A DNA stretch of 64,000 nucleotides from Winogradskyella aurantiaca (GTDB lineage: Bacteria; Bacteroidota; Bacteroidia; Flavobacteriales; Flavobacteriaceae): positions 62,001 through 126,000 of the forward strand of contig NZ_QKTV01000008.1 in the NCBI RefSeq assembly GCF_003362725.1, given 5' to 3'. Below the pieces are notes generated by a model. It worked only from the letters and a program-made list of their open reading frames with translations. It made no database searches and was not told the origin of the DNA. Numbering within the stretch: position 1 is the first letter of the stretch; each line of letters begins with the position of its first letter. The position numbers and the translations under genes were made by a program. This document shows positions 45,242 to 54,259 of this stretch, piece after piece.

Positions 45242-47668
45242 ATGAAGATTTCGTATAACTGGTTGAAACAGTTTATAAAAACTGATTGGAGCGCCGAAGA
45301 AACGGGTGCATTATTGACGGATTTAGGATTAGAGATCGAAGGTATTGAGACCTTCGAATCTGTGAAAGGAGGGCTAAAAGGGATTGTGATTGGTGAAGTA
45401 CTTACCTGCGAACAACATCCTAATGCAGACCGATTAAAGGTAACTACCGTTGATGTTGGAGATAGTGAAGCTTTACACATCGTTTGTGGGGCTCCAAATG
45501 TGGCCAAAGGTCAAAAAGTACCAGTTGCAACGGTTGGAACAACGTTATATACTCCAGAAGGAGAGGCCTGGACCATTAAGAAAGGTAAGATTCGTGGTGA
45601 AGTAAGTGAAGGAATGATTTGTGCTGAAGACGAATTAGGATTAGGTCAATCACACGAGGGCATTATGGTACTAGACAGCACCTTAAAAGCTGGTACGTTA
45701 GCAGCCGATGTTTTTGATATTGAAAATGACGAGATATTTGAAATTGGTCTTACGCCTAATCGTGCTGATGCCATGAGCCATATGGGTGTGGCCCGAGATT
45801 TACGAGCTGGCCTCATTCAAAAAGAAATTACGAAAGAACTTATTACTCCATCGGTCATGTCTTACCACGTTGACAGAAGAACTTTAAAGATGGAGGTTGA
45901 TGTTCAGGATCTGGACCGTGCGCCAAGGTATTGCGGAGTTACTTTAGTTGGATTAAAGGTTGCTGAGTCACCAATTTGGTTACAAAATCGATTGAAAGCT
46001 ATTGGCTTGGCCCCTATCAATAATATTGTAGATATCACCAATTATGTACTACACGAATTAGGGCAACCCTTACATGCCTTTGATGCCAATAAAATCAAGG
46101 GAAATAAGGTTGTAGTTAAGACGTGTAAAGCAGGCACTAAATTCACCACACTTGACGGCGTTGAACGTGAACTTCATGAAGAAGATCTTATGATTTGTGA
46201 TGCCGAAAAACCAATGTGTATTGCTGGAGTATACGGTGGCATAGATTCGGGTGTTACTGAGGGTACTACTTCTATCTTCTTAGAATCGGCCTATTTTGAT
46301 CCTGTTAGCATCAGAAAGACTGCCAAGCGTCATGGCTTAAATACAGATGCATCTTTCCGTTTTGAGCGCGGAATAGACCCTAATATTACCGAATATGCTC
46401 TCAAGCGAGCTGCCCTCTTGATTGTTGAAATTGCTGGCGGCGAAATTGCAAGTGATATCGAAGATGCTTACCCTAAAAAAATTAAAGATATAGAGGTTCG
46501 TTTAAGCTTTGATAACGCGAAAAAATTGATCGGAGAAGAAATTCCAAGAGAAACAATAAAAAGTATATTAACCTCTCTCGAGATTAAAGTAAACAACGTT
46601 ACTGAAACTGGTTTGGGATTAACCATTCCAGCCTATAGAAATGATGTGCAACGTGAGGCAGACGTTATTGAAGAAATTCTTAGAGTTTATGGCTATAATA
46701 ATGTAGCTACCACCAACAAATTAAATGCTTCTATTTCCAACTCTTCAAGATTTGAGGATTACAAACTGCGAAATGTCATTAGTAATCAGCTAGTCGCTCA
46801 GGGCTATTTTGAAATAATGACTAACTCGTTGACAACAGCAAAATATTTGGAGTTAAGTGAGCAATTAAAAGAAGAGCACAATGTGGAAATGTTGAACCCC
46901 CTATCACAAGATCTCGGAGTGATGCGTCAATCCATTTTGTTTTCTGGTTTGGAAGCCCTGTCTCATAACATTAACAGAAAACGAGAGAATCTTAAATTCT
47001 TCGAGTTTGGTAAAACTTATCACCAGTATTCAGAAGAGCGCGAAGAGTACAAACATCTCGGCTTATTTCTAACTGGAACAAAAGAAGAAGAACGCTGGAA
47101 TGGTAGTTCCGATAGTGTTGATTTCTTTTTCTTAAAAGGATCTGTTGATGGAGTTTTAAATCGTTTGGGACTTTCCAATTTTCAAACCAATCCTATCAAA
47201 TCCGATTTGTTCTCAGAAGGTATTAGCCTTAATCAAGGAAAACAAAAACTCGTGCAATTAGGTCTTGTTAAAAAGTCCATCATTAAAAGTTTTGGAATTG
47301 ACCAGCATGTCTTCTATGCCGATTTTAACTGGAACAGTATTCTTACATTGGTTCAAAGCCAGGACATCAAGTTTAAAGCCATCCCCAAGTATCCTGAGGT
47401 ACGCAGGGATTTTGCATTGCTTATAGACAAGCAAGTTGAATTTAAAGCCATTTCAGAAATTGCCAGAAAGACTGAAAAGGTTCTTTTAAAAGATGTGAGT
47501 CTCTTTGATGTGTATGAAGGCAAAAACCTTCCTGATGGTAAAAAAAGTTATGCTGTAAGCTTTATTCTTCAGGACGAACGCAAAACACTTACTGACAAAC
47601 AGGTTGATAAGGTGATGAAGAAACTTCAGAGTAATTTTGAGCGTCAATTAGGTGCGGAACTGCGTTAA
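45242..47668 (+). CDS. pheT: Phenylalanyl-tRNA synthetase beta subunit
   Basis: The 808-residue protein has the full PheT layout: tRNA-binding OB domain (residues ~40-150, VLTCEQHPNADRLKVTTVDVG), the B3/B4 domain (~200-400, HELGQPLHAFDA, FRFERGIDPN), the B5 domain (~405-475), the catalytic-like domain, and the C-terminal ferredoxin-fold anticodon-binding domain (KYPEVRRDFALLIDK, SLFDVYEGKNLPDGKKS). With PheS it charges tRNA-Phe. PheS is not in the window. It converges with the cupin gene with a 4-bp overlap. Confidence 0.97.
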   Translation: MKISYNWLKQFIKTDWSAEETGALLTDLGLEIEGIETFESVKGGLKGIVIGEVLTCEQHPNADRLKVTTVDVGDSEALHIVCGAPNVAKGQKVPVATVGTTLYTPEGEAWTIKKGKIRGEVSEGMICAEDELGLGQSHEGIMVLDSTLKAGTLAADVFDIENDEIFEIGLTPNRADAMSHMGVARDLRAGLIQKEITKELITPSVMSYHVDRRTLKMEVDVQDLDRAPRYCGVTLVGLKVAESPIWLQNRLKAIGLAPINNIVDITNYVLHELGQPLHAFDANKIKGNKVVVKTCKAGTKFTTLDGVERELHEEDLMICDAEKPMCIAGVYGGIDSGVTEGTTSIFLESAYFDPVSIRKTAKRHGLNTDASFRFERGIDPNITEYALKRAALLIVEIAGGEIASDIEDAYPKKIKDIEVRLSFDNAKKLIGEEIPRETIKSILTSLEIKVNNVTETGLGLTIPAYRNDVQREADVIEEILRVYGYNNVATTNKLNASISNSSRFEDYKLRNVISNQLVAQGYFEIMTNSLTTAKYLELSEQLKEEHNVEMLNPLSQDLGVMRQSILFSGLEALSHNINRKRENLKFFEFGKTYHQYSEEREEYKHLGLFLTGTKEEERWNGSSDSVDFFFLKGSVDGVLNRLGLSNFQTNPIKSDLFSEGISLNQGKQKLVQLGLVKKSIIKSFGIDQHVFYADFNWNSILTLVQSQDIKFKAIPKYPEVRRDFALLIDKQVEFKAISEIARKTEKVLLKDVSLFDVYEGKNLPDGKKSYAVSFILQDERKTLTDKQVDKVMKKLQSNFERQLGAELR

Positions 47669-48153
47669 GAATGCGTTAGTTCTCTTATAATTGCTTCGTG
47701 TTTAGGAAATTGTTGAATTAGTTCAGATCGAGAAGGCATTACAAAATCCTTGAAATCAAATCCAGGGGCCACTGTACAACCTGCCAGACTGTAATGACCA
47801 CCTGAGCACACTCGCGCTGCAAAGTAGTCACCACCGTGCACGACAAATTGAGGAACCTCTCCATAATTTAACTGATTTCCTACAATCACTTTTTGGTAAC
47901 TTCCATCTGGAGAAATAATGTGTAATTCAAGTGACGATCCTTTATAAAAATGCCACATTTCGTCTTGTTTAATTTTGTGAAAAGCGGAAATCTTTCCTTG
48001 CAGTAATAGGTAATAAATTCCAGTTGAAAAACTCCTTATACCTTCATAGCCACTAAGTTCCAAAGCCCCAGTGCTGCGGTAGGTTTCTCTATAATAACCT
48101 CCTTCTGGATGGACTTTTAAATCAAGTTCTTTTATAATAGTATCTGCGGTCAT
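47665..48153 (-). CDS. Cupin-fold protein, DUF985 family
   Basis: The 162-residue protein has the DUF985 markers: LDLKVHPEGGYYRETYRS, TGIYYLLLQGKISAFHKIKQDEMWHFYKGSSLELHII, and VHGGDYFAARVCSGGHYSLAGCTVAPGFDF. The family has an RmlC-like jelly roll with probable metal histidines. The exact reaction is unknown, although some members have been linked to sugar or isomerase-type chemistry. It has no signal peptide and is solitary. Confidence 0.88.
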   Translation of the reverse strand: MTADTIIKELDLKVHPEGGYYRETYRSTGALELSGYEGIRSFSTGIYYLLLQGKISAFHKIKQDEMWHFYKGSSLELHIISPDGSYQKVIVGNQLNYGEVPQFVVHGGDYFAARVCSGGHYSLAGCTVAPGFDFKDFVMPSRSELIQQFPKHEAIIRELTHS

Positions 48154-48248
48154 AATTAACGGTTAACCTAAGGGACTAAACTTTATTACGGATTTAATCT
48201 TCCAATTTGAATTAATCCTTATTTTTAATCACTCAAAATTATGAAATA

Positions 48249-48755
48249 ATGGCTAACATAACCTTAGGCGGGACTCCCGTTGAAACTATTGGCGAACTAC
48301 CTGAAGTTGGTAGTAAAGCGCCAGATTTTAAATTAACCGGTGTAGATTTAACAGATGTTTATTTAGATGATTTTGCTGGAGAGGCTGTGGTTCTTAATAT
48401 TTTTCCCTCAGTTGATACCGACGTTTGTGCACAATCGGTTCGGAAATTTAATGAAAAGGTAAGCTCCTTAAAAAACACTAAAGTTCTTTGTATTTCTAAA
48501 GATTTACCCTTTGCTATGAAGCGTTTTTGCGGAGCTGAAGGACTCGAAGATGTGGTGAGCCTGTCAGATTATAAAAGTGGTGCCTTTGGCACAGATTATG
48601 GAGTTGCCTTTACTACAGGTCCATTTGAATCCCTACTATCAAGATGCATAGTTGTTATCGACGCTAATGATCAAGTGGTTTACACGGAACAAGTAAGCGA
48701 AATCGCCGACGAGCCAAATTACGAAGCCGCTTTAAAGGCATTGAAAAATGCATAA
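48249..48755 (+). CDS. tpx: Thiol peroxidase (Tpx, atypical 2-Cys peroxiredoxin)
   Basis: The 168-residue protein begins with the Tpx-type ITLGGTPVETIGELP and GSKAPDF. The peroxidatic cysteine is C60 in SVDTDVCAQSVRKF and the resolving cysteine is C94 in KRFCGAEG, the same spacing as in E. coli Tpx (61 and 95). The enzyme reduces hydrogen peroxide and alkyl hydroperoxides with electrons from thioredoxin in the cytoplasm. Its stop codon overlaps the ATG of dgkA by one base (TAATG). Confidence 0.95.
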   Translation: MANITLGGTPVETIGELPEVGSKAPDFKLTGVDLTDVYLDDFAGEAVVLNIFPSVDTDVCAQSVRKFNEKVSSLKNTKVLCISKDLPFAMKRFCGAEGLEDVVSLSDYKSGAFGTDYGVAFTTGPFESLLSRCIVVIDANDQVVYTEQVSEIADEPNYEAALKALKNA

Positions 48756-49120
48756 TGCCTAAAGAGCCTTTTTTATTAAACAGATTAAAGAGTGTTGGCT
48801 TCGCCTTTAAAGGTATGGTATTACTTTTAAAGACTGAAGCCAGCATTCAACTACAATTTTTTATAGCCCTTGCCGTTACTGCGGCGGGGTTTTATTTTAA
48901 CATTTCTACTACTGAGTGGGTAATTCAGATCGCTATGATAGGATTGGTTATGAGTATTGAGGGTTTAAATACGGCCATTGAATCCATGGCGGATTTTATT
49001 CATCCTGAACATCACCACAAAATTGGACGTCTCAAAGATATCGCGGCAGGGGCCGTTTTCATCGCAGCCATAACAGCCGTAATCATTGGTGGCATTATAT
49101 ATCTTCCCAAGTTGCTCTAA
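48755..49120 (+). CDS. dgkA: Diacylglycerol kinase (undecaprenol kinase-type), DgkA family
   Basis: The 121-residue protein has three transmembrane helices and the DgkA active-site signature SIEGLNTAIESMADFIHPEH, followed by KDIAAGAVF. It phosphorylates diacylglycerol, or undecaprenol in many Gram-positives, in the inner membrane, and so recycles lipid carriers used in envelope synthesis. It is translationally coupled to tpx. ftsK follows in the same direction after 63 bp with its own -7 box. Confidence 0.92.
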   Translation: MPKEPFLLNRLKSVGFAFKGMVLLLKTEASIQLQFFIALAVTAAGFYFNISTTEWVIQIAMIGLVMSIEGLNTAIESMADFIHPEHHHKIGRLKDIAAGAVFIAAITAVIIGGIIYLPKLL

Positions 49121-49155
49121 ATACCAAAACCATTAGGATAAACGTTACTTATTTG

Positions 49156-49163
49156 TATTTTTG
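49156..49163 (+). promoter_or_regulatory. -7 box TATTTTTG before ftsK
   Basis: An exact TAnnTTTG match lies 20 bp upstream of the ATG at 49184. No correctly spaced -33 TTG was found. Confidence 0.45.
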
Positions 49164-49183
49164 TTTTAACCTAATGCTGCTTG

Positions 49184-51583
49184 ATGGCTAAAAAAACAAC
49201 CAAGGCAAAACCCAGGAAAAAAGCCTCCAAAAAATCCTTTTCATTAAAACTTTCTAATCAGCAAAAACTTGTATTTGGAAGTTTGCTGATAATTCTTAGT
49301 GTCTTGCTATTTGTTTCGTTCTTGTCGTTCCTATTTACAGGAAAGGCAGACCAGAGTTTACTATCTGAATTTCCTAATCGAGATGAAGAAGCCCAAAATT
49401 GGGCGCGATTGGTGGGTGCACAACTTAGCGACTTATTTATTATGCGTGGTTTTGGTATCTCCTCATTTATATTTTCTGGTCTTTTATTTCTGTCTGGGGT
49501 CTACGTAGCGCTTAACCTTAATAAAGCCAAGTTACTTAAGCATTGGATCTGGGGGTTTTTAGTGGTGATTTGGTGTTCATTATTTTTTGGGTTTTTTACC
49601 CATACCTATGATTATCTGGGTGGAGTTATTGGTTTTGAAATAAACCACTTATTACAAGACTACATTGGCAAAATTGGCACCATCCTGGTGTTGATATTTG
49701 GCTTGATTACATACGCAGCGATTAGGTTTAAAGTCACCGGTGAACAAATGGTGGGTTGGTTCAAACGTGCTAAAAAAGATTTAGAAATAAAAGAAGAGTC
49801 GGTTGCATTGGAATCTGACGTGGCGCTTGTAGATAATTCACTTTCAGAAGAAGCCGACGCTATCAAGTCTGCATTTGAAATTCCGCTTGAAAAACCAGAA
49901 CCCACAATTAGCAATCATTCCACCTTAGAGACTAAAACTAAGGTTAAGGAGATTCCAAAAAAAGATCTCGAAGTAATAGAACCCGAACCGGAACCTGAAA
50001 TTGAGTTAAAGGTTGAAGAAACAGTAGAAGAATCTGAGATTAATAAAAAATCCAAACAGCTAGTAGAGGATTTCGGGCAATTTGATCCCACATTAGAGTT
50101 GGGTAAATTTCAATTTCCACCACTAGATTTATTGAAAAAATACAACAATGAGAGTATTGCAATCAATCAGGAGGAACTTGAAGAGAACAAAAATCGTATT
50201 GTAGAAACGCTCAATAATTACAAAATTGGGATCGCCAGTATTAAGGCAACAATTGGACCCACGGTGACCTTATATGAAATTGTCCCTGATGCTGGAATAA
50301 GAATATCAAAGATCAAAAATTTAGAGGACGATATCGCACTATCACTTGCTGCACTGGGTATTAGAATAATCGCCCCTATTCCAGGAAAAGGTACTATTGG
50401 AATAGAAGTACCTAATAAAAATGCAACGGTAGTGTCTATGCATTCTACCATTGCCTCTAAAAAGTTTCAAACCTCAAAAATGGCCTTACCAGTGGCTTTG
50501 GGTAAAACTATTAGTAACGAAACCATGGTGGTGGATCTGGCGAAAATGCCTCACTTGCTTATGGCAGGGGCCACGGGTCAAGGAAAATCGGTAGGGTTAA
50601 ATGCTGTCTTAACGTCATTGCTGTATAAAAAACATCCGGCTGAAGTCAAATTTGTACTGGTAGATCCAAAAAAGGTGGAATTAACCCTTTACAATAAAAT
50701 TGAAAGGCATTATTTAGCTAAACTACCGGATAGTGAGGATGCCATAATAACAGACAATACAAAGGTCATCAACACCTTGAATTCGCTGTGTATTGAAATG
50801 GACAATCGCTATGAACTACTTAAAAATGCCTTCTGTAGAAATATTGCAGAATACAATGAGAAGTTTAAAGCAAGAAAATTGAATCCTAATGATGGGCACC
50901 GCTTTCTTCCTTATATTGTTTTGGTAGTCGATGAGTTTGCAGATCTTATAATGACTGCTGGTAAAGAAGTTGAAACCCCTATTGCTCGATTAGCCCAATT
51001 GGCACGAGCCATTGGAATTCACCTTATCATTGCCACCCAAAGACCGTCTGTTAACGTGATTACAGGAATAATTAAAGCAAACTTCCCTGCTAGAATCGCC
51101 TTCAGGGTGACCTCAAAGATTGATTCACGGACAATTTTAGACGGTTCTGGTGCAGACCAATTAATAGGGCGTGGAGATATGCTATACACGCAGGGTAATG
51201 ATATGATTCGAATTCAGTGTGCTTTTGTAGACACTCCTGAAGTTGAACGCATCACTGATTTTATTGGGTCTCAAAAGGCCTATCCCGATGCTTATCTTCT
51301 TCCTGAATACATAGGAGAAGATGGAGAAAGTAGTTTAGATATCGATATTTCAGACCGGGACAAGTTGTTCCGCGAAGCTGCTGAAATTATTGTTACCGCA
51401 CAACAAGGTTCGGCATCGTTATTGCAAAGAAAACTGAAACTAGGTTACAACAGAGCTGGAAGGTTAATTGATCAATTGGAAGCTGCTGGCATTGTTGGTC
51501 CGTTTGAGGGCTCAAAAGCCCGTAAGGTCCTTATTCCAGATTTTGTTGCCCTAGATCAACTTTTAGAAAACGAAAAACAATAG
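49184..51583 (+). CDS. ftsK: DNA translocase FtsK
   Basis: The 799-residue protein has four transmembrane helices in its first 180 residues, then a Glu/Pro-rich linker (EVIEPEPEPEIELKVEE). The alpha-beta motor follows, with Walker A GATGQGKSVGLN near residue 465 and the IVLVVDEFADLIM Walker B region. The C-terminal winged-helix gamma domain (GSASLLQRKLKLGYNRAGRLID) binds the polar DNA signals. FtsK pumps chromosomal DNA through the division septum and activates dimer resolution. An in-frame TTG precedes the ATG by one codon. Confidence 0.96.
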   Translation: MAKKTTKAKPRKKASKKSFSLKLSNQQKLVFGSLLIILSVLLFVSFLSFLFTGKADQSLLSEFPNRDEEAQNWARLVGAQLSDLFIMRGFGISSFIFSGLLFLSGVYVALNLNKAKLLKHWIWGFLVVIWCSLFFGFFTHTYDYLGGVIGFEINHLLQDYIGKIGTILVLIFGLITYAAIRFKVTGEQMVGWFKRAKKDLEIKEESVALESDVALVDNSLSEEADAIKSAFEIPLEKPEPTISNHSTLETKTKVKEIPKKDLEVIEPEPEPEIELKVEETVEESEINKKSKQLVEDFGQFDPTLELGKFQFPPLDLLKKYNNESIAINQEELEENKNRIVETLNNYKIGIASIKATIGPTVTLYEIVPDAGIRISKIKNLEDDIALSLAALGIRIIAPIPGKGTIGIEVPNKNATVVSMHSTIASKKFQTSKMALPVALGKTISNETMVVDLAKMPHLLMAGATGQGKSVGLNAVLTSLLYKKHPAEVKFVLVDPKKVELTLYNKIERHYLAKLPDSEDAIITDNTKVINTLNSLCIEMDNRYELLKNAFCRNIAEYNEKFKARKLNPNDGHRFLPYIVLVVDEFADLIMTAGKEVETPIARLAQLARAIGIHLIIATQRPSVNVITGIIKANFPARIAFRVTSKIDSRTILDGSGADQLIGRGDMLYTQGNDMIRIQCAFVDTPEVERITDFIGSQKAYPDAYLLPEYIGEDGESSLDIDISDRDKLFREAAEIIVTAQQGSASLLQRKLKLGYNRAGRLIDQLEAAGIVGPFEGSKARKVLIPDFVALDQLLENEKQ

Positions 51584-51596
51584 TAAAAGAAACAAA

Positions 51597-52238
51597 ATGA
51601 AAAGGATTTTAGGCGTTTTAATTTTGATGGTTGGATGTTTGACTTTCGCCCAAAATGATACCGAAGCAAAAGCACTTCTTGAGGATGTAAGTACCAAGGT
51701 TAAACAATACAACAATATTATCATTGACTTCAAGTACGAACTGGAAAATTCAGCAGAAAACATCAAGCAAACTACCAAAGGCGACGTCACCATAGCCGGA
51801 GAGAATTATGTTCTCAATGTTCTGGGTATTACCCGAATGTATGATGGAAAAACGCTGTATACTATTAGCCCAGAAGATGAAGAAGTCACTATATCTTCTG
51901 ATAACACTGAAGAAGAGGGCACCATAACCCCTAGTAAAATGCTCAGTTTTTATGAGGAAGGATTTACTTATAAAATGGATATAGTTCAGAGTATTAAAGG
52001 ACGTAAGATCCAATATGTAAAACTAAATCCAATGGATACCAATTCGGAAGTTGAACAAGTACTCTTAGGTATTGATGCCACTACAAAACATATCTATAAC
52101 CTTATAGAAATTGGGAAAAACGGCACTCGAACCACCTTAACTGTTAATTCTTTTCAAACCAATCAACCACTATCAGATACCTTATTTACATTTGATGAAA
52201 GTAAATACCCTGAGTATTTCATCAATAAAATAGACTAA
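51597..52238 (+). CDS. Outer-membrane lipoprotein carrier protein, LolA family
   Basis: The 213-residue protein has a signal peptide (ILMVGCLTFAQ). The rest follows the LolA pattern of an open beta barrel: AKALLEDVSTKVKQYNNIIIDFKYE at the start and a DGKTLYTISPEDEEVTI strand. The family carries lipoproteins across the periplasm to the outer membrane, or binds other lipids. Bacteroidota have several LolA-like proteins, so its being the main carrier is likely but not certain. It lies between ftsK and an LptF/LptG-type gene, consistent with outer-membrane assembly. Confidence 0.87.
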   Translation: MKRILGVLILMVGCLTFAQNDTEAKALLEDVSTKVKQYNNIIIDFKYELENSAENIKQTTKGDVTIAGENYVLNVLGITRMYDGKTLYTISPEDEEVTISSDNTEEEGTITPSKMLSFYEEGFTYKMDIVQSIKGRKIQYVKLNPMDTNSEVEQVLLGIDATTKHIYNLIEIGKNGTRTTLTVNSFQTNQPLSDTLFTFDESKYPEYFINKID

Positions 52239-52240
52239 GG

Positions 52241-54229
52241 TTGAAGATTTTAGATCGCTACATACTTACCACCTTCTTAAGAACTTTTTTGAGCGTCTTT
52301 ACCATATTGATGTTCATTTTTGTATTACAGACCATTTGGTTATACATAACAGAACTGGCAGGGAAAGATCTGGACATCTTTGTAATTGGAAAGTTCCTTC
52401 TTTATTTCACCCCAAATCTGGTCACCTTAGTATTACCCTTGACAATTTTGCTCGCCTCTATAATGGTCTTTGGTAATTTTGCTGAGAATTATGAGTTTGC
52501 AGCCATGAAGGCCAATGGCATATCACTGCAACGTGCCATGCGTAGTTTAAGCATTTTTATTTTTGGTCTGGCTATAGTTGCATTCTTCTTTGCTAACAAC
52601 GTTATTCCCTGGGCTGAATATGAATCCTATAATTTAAGGAATAACATCGCTAAATTAAAACCTGCCATGGCCATTGCTGAAGGTCAATTTAACGAGATTG
52701 GTGGGATTAATATACATGTCGAGGAAAAAAGTGGCGATCGCGGTCAATACTTGAAAAATGTAACAATTCACCAAAAAAAGTCAGCTAAAAGAGGGAATTA
52801 CACTGTAATAAGAGCTAATGAAGGAGAGTTAATAAGTAGTGAAGACTCTAACATTTTGTCTTTAGAACTCCTAGATGGTAATTATTACGATGAATTGGTA
52901 AGTAAAAACATGCGCGATTACATTAGTAAGAAACCTCATGCTCAAAGTACATTTGATCGCTATATTCTTAATGTAGATCTCGCAGAAATCAACCAGCAAG
53001 ATCTTGATGACAAGGACATCACTGATCGTTTTAATATGCTTCCTATAAGTGGTTTAAGACGCTCAATAGCACAAAAAAATAAGGAACGTGATACCGCCTT
53101 TAAAGACCACGCTAAGACACTTTATAACAGAACAACATTTGACGCCCTAAGGATTGATATCAATCCAGCGAAAGACTCAGTTTTTGACGGTGAATCCATT
53201 CTTGAATTGCTATCGACTCCTACAAAAATTCAGGTGCTCAATTTAGCATCAAGTATGACAAGCAGTACCTTAAGTATTATTCAATCAAGCGAAACTCAAT
53301 ATGAAATAAAAAAAGTCATTTTAAACAGACATATCATCGCACTTCACGAGAAATATGTATTGGGTCTTGCCTGTATTATTTTGTTTTTTGTTGGGGCGCC
53401 TTTAGGTGCTTTAATTCGTAAAGGAGGTATAGGTCTTCCTCTGGTTATTGCCATTTTGTTGTTTTTATCTTATCATTTTATCGGAGTATTCGCAAAAAAT
53501 AGTGCGCGCAACGGCACCATTAATCCTGTAATAGGCGCTTGGTTATCTACGCTAATTATGTTGCCATTGAGTATTTATTTGACATCTAGAGCCACTAAAG
53601 ATCGTGGTTTATTTGAGCTTGATTTTATCACGGTTCCTCTTAAGAAATTTTTTAAGTTCAAATCTAAATCGGATCTGGAGGGTCTGCAGAACACCCAATC
53701 CTATAGTTATTATGCTAAATACAGCGATGACCAATTGATAGATATTGTTAAGGAGCAGAATGAATTTGATTTGGATAAACGCCCTAAACAAATTGCATTA
53801 CAACACCTGTCAGATCGGTTTGTTAGTCTGGAAGTACTTGAAGAGAAAGGTCTGCAAATCCCAGATCAACTGAAAAAAGCAAAAAAATTACTTAAAGATT
53901 ATAAAGACTATTCAAAAACCACATTTATTAGCTATCTAATCGGGGGCATACTCATAGGTTTATTTTTTATTCTTAAAAATAATAAGCTCATGGAAGTGGC
54001 TATTTCTGCAAAGAATCTAGCTGCTGTGGCTTTAGTATTCTTTATTATTTATAGCGTTGTATCTACTATAGTTTACAGGAGGTTTTATAGCATTCTTGGA
54101 ATGAAGCAAAAACGTCTTAAGCCAATCTTAATTCTCCTAGCTTTACCTATCTATCCACTTAAGTACTTATTTCTCAATAGAAAAATGCGCAGTGACTACC
54201 ATTATGCCTGCCTTGATACTATAAATTAG
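52241..54229 (+). CDS. LptF/LptG family permease with C-terminal extension
   Basis: The 662-residue protein begins at a TTG (MKILDRYILTTFLRTFLSVF). Its first ~450 residues have the LptF/LptG plan: three N-terminal transmembrane helices, a periplasmic beta-jelly-roll region (NEIGGINIHVEEKSG...), and three more helices (GLACIILFFVGAPLGALIRKGG, then LPLVIAILLFLSYHFIGV). The partner forms the lipopolysaccharide exporter channel with LptB. The remaining ~200 residues are extra, containing a soluble helical segment and more membrane helices. Two bases separate it from the LolA-like gene. Confidence 0.88.
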   Translation: MKILDRYILTTFLRTFLSVFTILMFIFVLQTIWLYITELAGKDLDIFVIGKFLLYFTPNLVTLVLPLTILLASIMVFGNFAENYEFAAMKANGISLQRAMRSLSIFIFGLAIVAFFFANNVIPWAEYESYNLRNNIAKLKPAMAIAEGQFNEIGGINIHVEEKSGDRGQYLKNVTIHQKKSAKRGNYTVIRANEGELISSEDSNILSLELLDGNYYDELVSKNMRDYISKKPHAQSTFDRYILNVDLAEINQQDLDDKDITDRFNMLPISGLRRSIAQKNKERDTAFKDHAKTLYNRTTFDALRIDINPAKDSVFDGESILELLSTPTKIQVLNLASSMTSSTLSIIQSSETQYEIKKVILNRHIIALHEKYVLGLACIILFFVGAPLGALIRKGGIGLPLVIAILLFLSYHFIGVFAKNSARNGTINPVIGAWLSTLIMLPLSIYLTSRATKDRGLFELDFITVPLKKFFKFKSKSDLEGLQNTQSYSYYAKYSDDQLIDIVKEQNEFDLDKRPKQIALQHLSDRFVSLEVLEEKGLQIPDQLKKAKKLLKDYKDYSKTTFISYLIGGILIGLFFILKNNKLMEVAISAKNLAAVALVFFIIYSVVSTIVYRRFYSILGMKQKRLKPILILLALPIYPLKYLFLNRKMRSDYHYACLDTIN

Positions 54230-54240
54230 CCGTATCTTTG
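54213..54240 (+). promoter_or_regulatory. Complete flavobacterial promoter of ribB
   Basis: TTG at 54213-54215 and TATCTTTG at 54233-54240 are separated by exactly 17 bases. This fits TTG-N17-23-TAnnTTTG without mismatch. It overlaps the end of the lptF/G-like gene and lies 19 bp before the ribB ATG. Confidence 0.75.
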
Positions 54241-54259
54241 CACGATTAAAGAAAACACC

